Notes under the pieces: model-generated
What the model was told of the DNA's origin: nothing
The model's database searches: none
Seen by the model: the letters and a program-made list of their open reading frames with translations, nothing else
Position numbers and translations under genes: made by a program
Shown: positions 29,201 to 36,304 of the stretch, in pieces
Numbering within the stretch: the stretch's first letter is position 1
Layout of the letters: every line of letters starts with the position of its first letter
Assembly (NCBI RefSeq): GCF_000337795.1
Contig: NZ_AOLP01000019.1
Span: 310,001-374,000 of the forward strand
DNA length: 64,000 nt
Source: Haloferax denitrificans ATCC 35960
GTDB lineage: Archaea > Halobacteriota > Halobacteria > Halobacteriales > Haloferacaceae
Direction: 5' to 3'

Positions 29201-30746
29201 CCTGAAGTCGGCCAACCCCGACGCCGACATCAACGTCAAGCTCGTCTCCGAGGCCGGCATCGGCACCATCGCCGCCGGCGTCTCGAAGGCGAAAGCCGAC
29301 GTGGTCCACATTTCGGGCTACGACGGCGGCACCGGCGCGTCGCCGAAGACTTCCATCAAGAACGCGGGCCTCCCGTGGGAACTCGGCCTCGCCGAGGCCA
29401 ACCAGATGCTCCGCGCGACGGGGCTTCGCTCCCGCATCCGCGTCTCCGTCGACGGCGGCATGAAGACCGGCCGCGACGTGGCCGTCGCCGCCCTCCTCGG
29501 CGGCGAGGAGTACGTCTTCGGGACCGCGTCGCTCGTCACCTCGGGCTGTGTCATGGCCCGCCAGTGCCACGAGAACACCTGCCCGGTCGGCGTCGCCACG
29601 CAGGACGAGAACCTGCGTCGCCGCTTCCCCGGCGAGCCCGACCACGTCATCAACTACATGACGTTCATCGCGCAGGAACTCCGCGAGATTATGGCCGACC
29701 TCGGCTTCACCTCGCTCGACGAGATGATCGGCCGTCCGTCGCTCCTCCGGCAGGTCGAGACGAACCACGAGAAGGCGAAGCACCTCGACCTCTCGTCGGT
29801 ACTGGCCGAGCCCGAGACGGGCGCGCGCCGCAAGACCGAAGACCAGGTCCACGCGGACATCGAGACCCACGTCGACCACAAGCTCATCGACGAGGCCGCC
29901 GAGGCCATCGAGAACCGCGAACCGGTCGTCATTCGCCGCGACCTCTCGAACGTCGACCGCGCGGTCGGCGCGATGCTCTCGAACCGCATCTCCAACGCCC
30001 ACGGCGGCGAGGGCCTGCCGGACGACACCATCCGCTGTGAGTTCGACGGCATCGCCGGCCAGACGTTCGGCGGCTTCCTCGCCCGCGGCGTCACGATGCG
30101 GCTCACCGGGGCCGCCAACGACTACGTCGGCAAGGGGCTCTCGGGCGGCCGCGTCATCGTCGACACGCCCGCCGAGGCCAACTACGAGGCCGCCGAGAAC
30201 ATCCTCATCGGCAACGTCGCCCTCTACGGCGCGACGCAGGGCGAGTGTTACGTCAACGGCCTCGCCGGCGAGCGCTTCGGCGTCCGCAACTCCGGCGTGA
30301 AGGCGGTCGTCGAAGGCGTCGGCGACCACGGCTGTGAGTACATGACCGGCGGCGTCGTCGCCGTCCTCGGCGAGACGGGCCGCAACTTCGCCGCGGGGAT
30401 GTCCGGCGGCGTGGCCTACGTCTACGACCCCGACGACGAGTTCGCCGCGAAGGCGAACACCGAGATGGTGACGCTCGAAGACCACCTCGACGACAAGGAC
30501 GAGGCGATGCTCACCCGGCTCGTCGAGAACCACCTCACGTACACCGACTCCGACCGCGCGGCCGAACTGCTCGACGACTGGCAGTCGGTCCTCGGCGACT
30601 TCGTGAAGGTGATGCCCGACGCGTACGCCGAGGTCATCGCCGAAGACGGCCGCGAGGACGTTCGCAACGAACTCCCCGCCAAGGCGGGCGCAATCGTCGA
30701 CGCCGGTGCCGACAGGGTCGGCGCGGCGACGACCAGCGACGACTGA
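26211..30746 (+). CDS. gltB: glutamate synthase, large subunit
   Basis: Makes glutamate from glutamine and 2-oxoglutarate. The 1511-residue protein has a 24-residue propeptide before Cys25 (ERSN then CGVG), the nucleophile of the Ntn glutaminase domain (to about 430). The central and FMN domains follow (about 870-1230, MSLGSLSPEAHENNSIAMNRIGGKSN region and the GYDGGTGASP loop), with [3Fe-4S] cysteines C-X5-C-X4-C in CVMARQCHENTCPVG. The C-terminal GXGXG beta-helix closes the protein. No gltD-like NADPH subunit adjoins, so reduced ferredoxin may be the electron donor. Confidence 0.96.
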   Translation: MTKPHIDAPFAQGGLADPTDERSNCGVGAVVDLENGASHRVVADSLELLENLEHRGTTGAEENTGDGAGILFQRPDEFFDSVLESELPDLYAAGSVFMPTDDEVRERVSAVVEESLADRGLSVFDWRDVPTDNAELGATALESEPDVWQLFVEPADEMTEDDFDRALYLGRRAAEKAVDDLAIEGAGRFYVCSLDRKTIVYKGLLTAEQLPNYYPDLGDERMTTELALVHARFSTNTLGAWHLAHPYRQVIHNGEINTIRGNVNWMRARETDLQHEAFGDDIETLMPITKADQSDTASVDNVVELLLKSDRELPHVLRMLIPEAYRNDDAMDKARRDWYDFHASLVEPWDGPALVAATDGDRIAAVLDRNGLRPCRYEVTTDGRLIVASEVGALDTDPAELESRGRLQPGEIFMADPEEGRVIPDAEVFDSLTDEKYGEWVDEQQRHLDDIAGDVDSTSRGQVESLRATQAAFGYTHDQLNHMIEPMARDGKDPVGSMGDDTPLSVLSDLNRPLFTYFKQLFAQVSNPPIDYIREKLVTSLESRLGFQRNLLDESADHARQLVLDSPVLTDAETAAIKDLDDDMRSAVVDTTYEKGGDIREAIEAVREEAKEVIEDGADIVVLSDRAVGADRVAIPSLLATGAVHHSLVRNGLRNHAGLVVESGDPREVHHLATLVGYGAGAVNPYLAYQTIEDIVAGPDGADEGEAIDAYVHALEDGLLKTMAKMGISTVESYRGAQIFEAVGLASDFVAEYFEGTEIRTEGIGLDVIEEDLLTRHAAAFGADPKLERQGEYENRSAGIHHGWNPQTVGTLQQSVRTGDYEKYQEFAELVNDQSKQLKALRGLLEFDSDREPVDIDEVEPVEDIVKRFSTAAMSLGSLSPEAHENNSIAMNRIGGKSNSGEGGEPPERFGTEKECNVKQVASGRFGVTSEYLSSADEIQIKMAQGSKPGEGGHLPGKKVNEMIAHVRYATPGVGLISPPPLHDIYSIEDLKQLIFDLKSANPDADINVKLVSEAGIGTIAAGVSKAKADVVHISGYDGGTGASPKTSIKNAGLPWELGLAEANQMLRATGLRSRIRVSVDGGMKTGRDVAVAALLGGEEYVFGTASLVTSGCVMARQCHENTCPVGVATQDENLRRRFPGEPDHVINYMTFIAQELREIMADLGFTSLDEMIGRPSLLRQVETNHEKAKHLDLSSVLAEPETGARRKTEDQVHADIETHVDHKLIDEAAEAIENREPVVIRRDLSNVDRAVGAMLSNRISNAHGGEGLPDDTIRCEFDGIAGQTFGGFLARGVTMRLTGAANDYVGKGLSGGRVIVDTPAEANYEAAENILIGNVALYGATQGECYVNGLAGERFGVRNSGVKAVVEGVGDHGCEYMTGGVVAVLGETGRNFAAGMSGGVAYVYDPDDEFAAKANTEMVTLEDHLDDKDEAMLTRLVENHLTYTDSDRAAELLDDWQSVLGDFVKVMPDAYAEVIAEDGREDVRNELPAKAGAIVDAGADRVGAATTSDD

Positions 30747-30807
30747 GCGCGCCACGCCTCCGAACCACCGACCGTCTTTTTCTTCCCGCACGCCGAGTCG
30801 CGAGTCA

Positions 30808-31119
30808 ATGGCACGCGAGTACGACAAACTGGTCCGTGACGACATTCCCCGAATCGTCCGCGAGTCGGGCGAGACGCCGGTCGTCCACGTCGCCGACGAC
30901 GAGGAGTTCGACCGCCGACTGCGCGAGAAACTGGTCGAAGAGGCCGAAGAGTTCGCCGAATCCGGACGCGTCGAAGAACTCGCAGACGTGTACGCCGTTG
31001 TCGATGCGGTCCTCGCCCGACGCGACGAGGACTGGGAGACCGTCGAGACGGCGGCGCGAGAGAAGGCGGCCGAGCGCGGTGGATTCGAAGACGGCGTGGT
31101 ACTCGAACGCGTCGAGTGA
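30808..31119 (+). CDS. small nucleoside triphosphate pyrophosphohydrolase (phosphoribosyl-ATP-PPase-like)
   Basis: An all-alpha MazG/HisE-like pyrophosphohydrolase of 103 residues. The start REYDKLVRDDIPRIV is the hallmark of this housecleaning family, and the metal-binding acidic pattern is EKLVEEAEEFAE followed by EELADVYAVVDAV (ExxE then ExxD). It probably hydrolyses non-canonical or damaged NTPs. CTTTTTCT about 30 bases upstream supports the ATG at 30808. It lies 61 bases after gltB. Confidence 0.85.
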   Translation: MAREYDKLVRDDIPRIVRESGETPVVHVADDEEFDRRLREKLVEEAEEFAESGRVEELADVYAVVDAVLARRDEDWETVETAAREKAAERGGFEDGVVLERVE

Positions 31120-31292
31120 GGTCCGCGCCGGCTACGCCGACGCGTGATTAGACACAGTCGTCGGTCCCGTCGCCAGTCGGGCGCGAGGCGCGCGATTCGC
31201 CGGACGACGAGCAGGTCGCCGCGAACGCCACCGAACCGGCACCCGCCACCGATTCTCCCACGTTTTTCACCGCGCGCACCCTCGGCCGAGAC

Positions 31293-32282
31293 ATGGACAA
31301 CGCACTCGTCATCGGCGGCACGCGATTCATCGGCCGCCACCTCGTCTCCGAACTCCTCGACAGCGGCTACGCCGTGACCATCTTCAACCGCGGCAACCAC
31401 GACAACCCCTTCGAGGACGACCCGCGCGTCCAGCACGTGCAGGGCGACCGAACCGACGACGAGGCGCTCCGAACCGCGAAGCTGACCGTCGAGCCCGACG
31501 CGGTGTTCGACTGCGTGGCGTACAAGCCCGCGGAGGTCGCTTCGGCGGTCGATATCTTCGCCGACGTGGACGCCTACGTCTACATCTCCAGCGGCGCGGC
31601 CTACGGGGCCGAAGTCATCCCGAAGCGCGAGGGCGAGACGCCGCTTTGCGACTGCACCGACGAGCAGGCGACCGACGACTCGGGCGCGAGCTACGGCCCG
31701 CGGAAGGCCGAGGGCGACCGCGTCGTCTTCGAAGCGGCCTCGCGGGGAATCAACGCGATGTCCGTCCGCCCCTGCATCGTCTACGGTCCCGAGGACTACA
31801 CCGAGCGCCTCGACTACTGGATCGACCGCGTGCTGAACTACGACCGTGTCGTCGTCCCCGGCGACGGGACGAACGTCTGGCACCGAGCGTACGTCGAGGA
31901 CGTGGCGAGCGCGATGCGCGTCGTCGCCGAGGAGGGCGAGGCCGGCGAGGCCTACAACGTCGGCGACAGACGGCTCGTGACGCTCGAAGAGATGGTCGAA
32001 GTCATCGCCGACGCCGCGGGCACCGACGTCGAGGTCGTCCACGCGGGCGAGCGCGAACTCGCCGCGGCCGACCTCTCGATGGACGACTTCGTCCTCTACC
32101 GCGACTACCCGCACGTCCTCGCGACGGACAAGCTCGCCCGACTCGGCTGGGAGTCGACTCCCGTCGAGGAGGCGATGCGCCGGTCGGTCGCCGACCACCG
32201 CGAGAGCGACCGCGACGGCTCCGAACACGACCCCGGCCGCGACGCCGAAGAACGCGTGCTCTCGATACTCGATACGCTCTGA
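31293..32282 (+). CDS. NAD-dependent epimerase/dehydratase family protein
   Basis: Extended short-chain dehydrogenase of 329 residues. The Rossmann motif is LVIGGTRFIGRHL (an atypical GGTRFIG in place of GxxGxxG) and the YxxxK site is YGPRKAEGDR with preceding SSGAAYG. The fold resembles the plant CSP41/mRNA-binding and reductase-like SDR subgroup, so sugar-nucleotide substrate is not assured. A pyrimidine-rich GTTTTTCAC about 25-31 bases upstream suggests leaderless transcription. Confidence 0.87.
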   Translation: MDNALVIGGTRFIGRHLVSELLDSGYAVTIFNRGNHDNPFEDDPRVQHVQGDRTDDEALRTAKLTVEPDAVFDCVAYKPAEVASAVDIFADVDAYVYISSGAAYGAEVIPKREGETPLCDCTDEQATDDSGASYGPRKAEGDRVVFEAASRGINAMSVRPCIVYGPEDYTERLDYWIDRVLNYDRVVVPGDGTNVWHRAYVEDVASAMRVVAEEGEAGEAYNVGDRRLVTLEEMVEVIADAAGTDVEVVHAGERELAAADLSMDDFVLYRDYPHVLATDKLARLGWESTPVEEAMRRSVADHRESDRDGSEHDPGRDAEERVLSILDTL

Positions 32283-32336
32283 GGCGGGGTGATTCGCTCG
32301 AAAAACCGAGGCGGCGAGGCGGCGGCTCCGACGAAC

Positions 32337-33026
32337 TCAGCTGAACTGGCCGTCGTGGTCCATCTCGGGGACCTCGTCTTCGAGCCACTCGCGGAACCAC
32401 TTGACTCGTTTGAGCCGCTGGTGGGCGAAGCTCTGGGCCGTGTCGGTTTCGAGTCGCGCGGAGGCGTCGCGGCCGCGTTCGAAGACGCGCTCGACCATCT
32501 CGGCGGCGTCCATGTGGGTCCGGGCCTCGTAGCCCATCCGCAGGAGCATCAGTGCGGTGCCGTTCGCGCCGATTTTGTCGAGGATGTCGGCCTCGATGAG
32601 ACAGCGCGTCTCCAGCGACACGTCCGTCAGCGATCCCTGATACGAGTGGTCGGAGACGACCTGACACACCTGCTCGACGAACGACTCGGGGTAGTCGCCG
32701 TGGCTACTGAGGAACTCGCGGGCGACGCGAGCGCCCTCCTCGGCGTGGACGTCCTGGTCGGCTTCGAGCTTCGAGATGTCGTGAAAGAGGGCGGCCACGC
32801 GAACGACGTTCACGTCCGCGCCCTCGCGGTCGGCGATGCGCGTCGCGAGGTCGACGACGTTGAGGATGTGGTTGAACCGGTACTCCGCGGAGTGCCACGG
32901 GTACCAGCGCATCCGCCCGCCGTCGTCTTCGTTTTCGACGCTCGCAGAGAGATAGTCCGAGACGAAGCGCTTCATGTCTTCGAACTCCGCGTCGGAGACG
33001 GCCGACTCTTTGATTTCAACGCCCAC
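32337..33026 (-). CDS. HD-domain phosphohydrolase
   Basis: Metal-dependent phosphohydrolase of 229 residues. The HD ligands are His in HSAEYRFNHILNVVDLA (near residue 45-53), the HD pair in AALFHDISK (near 84), a further His in VVSDHSYQG and Asp in IEADILDKIGANG. This layout is of soluble nucleotide/nucleic-acid HD hydrolases of the YedJ/PgpH-like class without a fused effector domain. Substrate unknown. It converges with the epimerase-like gene. Confidence 0.84.
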   Translation of the reverse strand: MGVEIKESAVSDAEFEDMKRFVSDYLSASVENEDDGGRMRWYPWHSAEYRFNHILNVVDLATRIADREGADVNVVRVAALFHDISKLEADQDVHAEEGARVAREFLSSHGDYPESFVEQVCQVVSDHSYQGSLTDVSLETRCLIEADILDKIGANGTALMLLRMGYEARTHMDAAEMVERVFERGRDASARLETDTAQSFAHQRLKRVKWFREWLEDEVPEMDHDGQFS

Positions 33027-33220
33027 GGCAGAACCTCCGTCGGTGTTGGCACGTGCGTATTCTCATTACACAGAATGAGGGTCGTTCCACTCTTAGGCGT
33101 TACGACACCCTCAGTCGCGGGAACCGTGCTCTCGGGCGAACAGACCGGGTCTCGTGGCCGGTGGTGTGAAGCCGTGCCACATCGGAGAGAGTTAACTCGC
33201 CCGGCCGCATCGTCTCCGCC

Positions 33221-33940
33221 GTGACCGACGCACGATACCTCGACGACGCGGCGACAGACGAGTTCGAGGCGACCGTCGAGACGGTCCGCGGGAGCGACCG
33301 CGTCGTCCTCGACCGAACCTACTTCTATCCGACCGGCGGCGGCCAACCACACGACACGGGGACGCTCTCGACCGGCGGCGAGCACTGGACCGTGACCGAC
33401 GTCCGGAAACGCGACCGAATCGAACACGTCGTCGCGGGCGACGCGCCCGAACCGGGAACGACCGTCACCGGGTGCATCGACGCGGCGCGGCGGCGCGCGC
33501 ACAGTCGCTACCACACGGCTCAGCACCTCCTCTCTGCGGTCCTCCTCGACGAGTTCGGCGCCGAGACGACGGGCAACCAACTGTACGCCGACCGCGCGCG
33601 CCTCGACTGCGCCTACGACCGCTTCGACGACGACGACCTCCAGACCATCGAGACGCGCCTGAACGACCTCGTCGCGTCCGACCTCCCCGTCCGGTGGTAC
33701 AGCCTCGACCGCGAGGAGGCCGAGGCGACGCTCGACCCCGAGCGAACCCGTCTGCACCTGCTTCCGGAGTCGATTCGCGAGGTCCGCATCGTCGAAATCG
33801 GCGACGCCGAGGACCCCTTCGACCGGACCGCCTGCGCGGGGACGCACGTCGCATCGACGGGCGACATCGGCGCGGTCTCCGTCACCGGCCGGACGACCCA
33901 AGGCTCGGCGCACGAGCGCGTGAACTTCGTCCTCGAATAG
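33221..33940 (+). CDS. alaX: alanyl-tRNA editing protein (AlaX type)
   Basis: Free-standing editing domain that hydrolyses mischarged Ser- or Gly-tRNA-Ala. The 239-residue protein, GTG start, begins with the AlaRS-like beta barrel (TYFYPTGGGQPHDTG, near residue 35) and carries the zinc ligands HTAQH (near 98-102) and CAGTH (near 204-208). Length and the N-terminal glycine-rich motif match AlaX-M. The companion alaS is elsewhere. Confidence 0.9.
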   Translation: MTDARYLDDAATDEFEATVETVRGSDRVVLDRTYFYPTGGGQPHDTGTLSTGGEHWTVTDVRKRDRIEHVVAGDAPEPGTTVTGCIDAARRRAHSRYHTAQHLLSAVLLDEFGAETTGNQLYADRARLDCAYDRFDDDDLQTIETRLNDLVASDLPVRWYSLDREEAEATLDPERTRLHLLPESIREVRIVEIGDAEDPFDRTACAGTHVASTGDIGAVSVTGRTTQGSAHERVNFVLE

Positions 33941-33987
33941 CCGGTCGCCGGTCGCCGGTCGAATCGACTCCTCGGCCGGGACCGCGA

Positions 33988-34764
33988 CTACGCGGACCGG
34001 GACGCTTCTGCCCGCGCCCGCGGCTCGCACACCCAGCCCTCGCGGACCGGAACCAACTCGTAGCCCGCCTCGCGGAGCAGGGCCTTCGCCGCCGCCTCGT
34101 CGTGGCTCCCGCGGGCGTCGTGCAGTTCGAAATACACCGTCGGCCGGTGCTCGCGGAGGACTTCCTCCGCCCCCCGAAGCACGTTCAGGCCGAACCCCTC
34201 GACGTCCACTTTCAGGTGGTCAGGCGGCGGGACCGTCCCGGCGTCGACGAGCGAGTCCAGCCGTCGCATCGACACCGACGCCGTGTCGACGACCCGCGCC
34301 TCCCACGCGTTCGCGTGGTCCCGCGAGAACGACCCCAGTTCGTCGTAGCTCGACAGGTGGAACGCCCGCGATTCGTCGGCTTCACCGAGGCCGCAGTCGA
34401 GGAGGTCCACCCGGTCGTCGAAGTCGTTGACCTCGACGTTCGCCCGCAACTGGTCTATGACCTCGGGGTGCGGCTCGACGGCGACCACCCGCGCCGAGGG
34501 CTCGCTGGCCGCGACCGCGAGCGTGTAGGTGCCCGTGTTCGCGCCCACGTCGACGACCACGTCGCCGCCGTCGAGCCCGAGCAACAGCGCCTGCAGGAGC
34601 ACGTCGTTGCCGTGGCGGTTGTACAGCTCGTAGCTCCTGAAGCTCGTCCGCCCGACGTGCTTTTTCGTGGCGACGAGCCGTCGCTCGTAGTTCGCCCGGA
34701 CGAGCGCGTAGTGGAGGGAGTACGCGAGGTGGCGAGCGGCCGACACCGGGTGCAGGAGAGACAC
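33988..34764 (-). CDS. FkbM-family methyltransferase
   Basis: SAM-dependent methyltransferase of 258 residues. Motif I reads VVVDVGANTGTYTLAVA (near residue 73), motif II AVEPHPEVIDQLRANV, and the FkbM signature LKVDVEGFGLNVLRGAEEVLREHRP is near 180. Such enzymes often methylate sugars in glycans. It lies just beside the tRNA-end repeats; cargo of an old integration is possible but its base composition is like the neighbours. Confidence 0.86.
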   Translation of the reverse strand: MSLLHPVSAARHLAYSLHYALVRANYERRLVATKKHVGRTSFRSYELYNRHGNDVLLQALLLGLDGGDVVVDVGANTGTYTLAVAASEPSARVVAVEPHPEVIDQLRANVEVNDFDDRVDLLDCGLGEADESRAFHLSSYDELGSFSRDHANAWEARVVDTASVSMRRLDSLVDAGTVPPPDHLKVDVEGFGLNVLRGAEEVLREHRPTVYFELHDARGSHDEAAAKALLREAGYELVPVREGWVCEPRARAEASRSA

Positions 34765-34850
34765 GTTAGTGTATTGTCATTGTGTGGCGATAAAAATCGC
34801 TCGGCGGAGACGCGACTCGGCGTGTTATCGATTCGTCGGAGAAGTTTGAG

Positions 34851-34874
34851 TAGTCCCGGGCGGATTCGAACCGC
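34851..34874 (-). repeat. 24-base copy of the tRNA-Gln 3' end
   Basis: Positions 34851-34874 are identical to 34952-34975, the discriminator, acceptor 3' strand and most of the T-arm of the tRNA gene, at a distance of 101 bases. Partial 3'-tRNA copies are what integrases of tRNA-targeting elements leave as attachment sites. No integrase is nearby, so this could be a remnant or a local duplication. Confidence 0.7.
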
Positions 34875-34951
34875 GAGGTCTCGAATCCTCTCGACCTCTG
34901 GGCGTCGAATCCGCGCAGGCTATCCGCTCCTCACGTTCGTTCGTCGCAGGA

Positions 34952-35055
34952 TAGTCCCGGGCGGATTCGAACCGCCGTCAGCGGCTGTCTTCTCGGCACG
35001 CATTGAACCGTACCAATCCAAAGGCCGCTATGATTGGCCACTACACCACGGGACT
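34952..35055 (-). tRNA. tRNA-Gln(UUG) with 31-base intron
   Basis: The acceptor stem pairs 35049-35055 with 34953-34959 (AGTCCCG with CGGGACT) and discriminator A is at 34952. The T-arm is GGCGG-TTCGAAT-CCGCC. The anticodon stem GCGGC (35024-35028) pairs with GCCGC (34981-34985); the loop CTTTGG then continues after the intron with A34986, giving anticodon TTG at 35019-35021. Total 104 bases, or 73 after splicing. The intron is after position 37, the standard archaeal site. CCA is not encoded. From memory, H. volcanii tRNA-Gln has an intron of this length. Confidence 0.93.
34987..35017 (-). other. tRNA intron
   Basis: The 31-base insert between nucleotides 37 and 38 should be cut by the archaeal splicing endonuclease at a bulge-helix-bulge formed with the anticodon stem. 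Its own centre (TACGGTTCAATGCGTGCCG region) can fold into a short hairpin. Confidence 0.85.
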
Positions 35056-35111
35056 TCGGTCACGTCGTTCGCTCGTCCCCTGTAACTCGCAATCGCTTCG
35101 AGATTGCTCAC

Positions 35112-35123
35112 CACCACGGGACT
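35112..35123 (-). repeat. 12-base copy of the tRNA-Gln 5' end
   Basis: The minus strand reads AGTCCCGTGGTG, identical to the first 12 bases of the tRNA at 35044-35055, 68 bases upstream of it. Together with the 3' copy at 34851 it means fragments of both tRNA ends flank the gene. At 12 bases chance is harder to exclude. Confidence 0.5.
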
Positions 35124-35188
35124 GCGCACTCGTCGGTTGTCCGCTGGTAAATGAAAACGCTTCGGTTCCGGTCGGTCGGCGGCGGCGA

Positions 35189-35641
35189 CTAATCGGCGGC
35201 TTCCGTCTCCGTCTCGGGTTCCGCGCCGCACACGTCGAGATACTCGCAGGCGTCCGTCTCGGGGTCGAAACAGTCGGGACACTCGGAGTTGCGGTCGATG
35301 ATGGTGTCGAGTCGCTCCGCGATCATCCCGTCGATGACGGGTTCGAGTTCGCGGGCCTCCGCGCGGAACTCCTCGACGTCGAGGACGTTCGAGAGGAAGC
35401 GCTCGATGATGCAGTAGGTCTGGAGCGCGTCGCGGGCGCGGACGATGCCCTCGTCCGTGAGCGTGACGCCCTTGTACTTCTCGTGTTCGGCGAGGCCACG
35501 GGATTCGAGCTTGCCGATCATCTCGTTCGCACTCGCCGGACTCACCTCCATCATGTCCGCGAGCGCGCCGGTGGCCGCCGGGCCGTTCTCCATCTCCTGC
35601 AGCAGGTAAATCGCCTTGACGTATTGGTCTGCCGTGTTCAT
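35189..35641 (-). CDS. DtxR-family metal-dependent transcription regulator
   Basis: A 150-residue regulator with N-terminal winged helix (ADQYVKAIYLLQEM, recognition helix in SPASANEMIGKLESRGLAEHEKYKGVTLTDEG) and dimerisation/metal domain from about residue 70. Metal ligands plausibly include residues in CIIERFLSNVLDVEEFRAEARELEPVI segments. The C-terminus has a cysteine cluster (SECPDCFDPETDACEYLDVC) and lacks the SH3-like third domain. It starts 4 bases after a ferritin-like gene and is downstream of suf genes, which points to iron control. SirR/Idr-type repressors are the closest known role. Confidence 0.88.
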   Translation of the reverse strand: MNTADQYVKAIYLLQEMENGPAATGALADMMEVSPASANEMIGKLESRGLAEHEKYKGVTLTDEGIVRARDALQTYCIIERFLSNVLDVEEFRAEARELEPVIDGMIAERLDTIIDRNSECPDCFDPETDACEYLDVCGAEPETETEAAD

Positions 35642-35645
35642 CGTT

Positions 35646-36167
35646 TCACTCGCGGTCTTCCATGATTCGCGTCACTTCTTCTACGCCCTCGGCCTCCTCG
35701 TCGCGAATCGCCGACAGCGTCGCGACGAGTTCCTCGCGGTCGATAGAGAACTGTGCCTCGCTCGCCTCGATGGCCTCGATGACGTCGTCGTAGAACTTGT
35801 AGGCAGTCTCCTCGTTACAGAGCTGGTCGTACAGAACGCCGTCGAAGTCCTCGGGCTTCGTCTGGCCGTACTGGGCCTCGACCAGCGCCTCAATCTCCTC
35901 GAAGGGGACGCTGTCGACCTCCAGCCGGTCGATGACGGCTTCGAGGCGTTCGCGGTGGTCCGCGGACTCCTCGGCGGCGTGCGAAAGCAGGGCCCGAATC
36001 TCCTCGTCGAGCGCGTCTTCGTCGAGTTCCTCGTGGTGGTGGTAGGCGCGCGCCTCCACGACTTCTTCGAGGACGATACCGATCTGGAGGAGTCGTGCGA
36101 GCTGGTGGTCCGAGCTGACCTGATACCCGACGCTCACGGACTCGTCCCCCTCACCGTTCGAAGACAC
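35646..36167 (-). CDS. ferritin-like/rubrerythrin-like protein
   Basis: An all-helical protein of 173 residues using GTG at 36167 (the GTG at 36188 would lie upstream of the likely transcription start). Helix patterns with EEVVEARAYHHH, HAAEESADHRERLEAVI, and later EETAYKFYDDVIEAI give Glu and His at spacings expected of a ferritin-like di-iron bundle (ExxH in one half; the second half is less canonical). It sits in one unit with the DtxR-type regulator. Iron storage or oxidant defence is likely but the metal site is not certain. Confidence 0.72.
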   Translation of the reverse strand: MSSNGEGDESVSVGYQVSSDHQLARLLQIGIVLEEVVEARAYHHHEELDEDALDEEIRALLSHAAEESADHRERLEAVIDRLEVDSVPFEEIEALVEAQYGQTKPEDFDGVLYDQLCNEETAYKFYDDVIEAIEASEAQFSIDREELVATLSAIRDEEAEGVEEVTRIMEDRE

Positions 36168-36208
36168 GGTCCCGCGACGTACATACACACCTCTCCGAGA
36201 GTAACCGA

Positions 36209-36214
36209 CTTAAG
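36209..36214 (-). promoter_or_regulatory. CTTAAG TATA-like element before the ferritin-like gene
   Basis: CTTAAG palindrome 42-47 bases before the GTG at 36167, predicting transcription start near 36184 and a short leader. It marks a promoter separate from the suf genes. Confidence 0.4.
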
Positions 36215-36265
36215 CGGTTCCCTCGCGGGTCGGCGAGGCGGGAAGCATCGGTCGGCGAAACGGCG

Positions 36266-36271
36266 AAAAAA
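36266..36271 (-). terminator. T6 tract after sufD
   Basis: Six T on the minus strand 34 bases beyond the sufD stop, before the ferritin-like promoter. It would separate the suf operon from the ferritin-regulator unit. Confidence 0.45.
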
Positions 36272-36304
36272 CGGTCGGCGAAGCCGCGCCGCGGAGCGGT
36301 CGGA

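Noticed and set aside
31148-31330. 60-codon minus-strand frame in the gap before the epimerase-like gene
   Set aside because: Starts inside the next gene, has no conserved-looking segment and a Ser/Ala/Thr mix typical of shadows; the 173-base gap is better read as promoter and spacer.
26253-32228. Antisense open frame of about 1991 codons over gltB and its downstream genes
   Set aside because: It is a mirror of the codon bias of the plus-strand genes; GC-rich codons leave few stops on the opposite strand. The product is repetitive Val/Asp/Arg without any domain, and gltB is clearly the gene.
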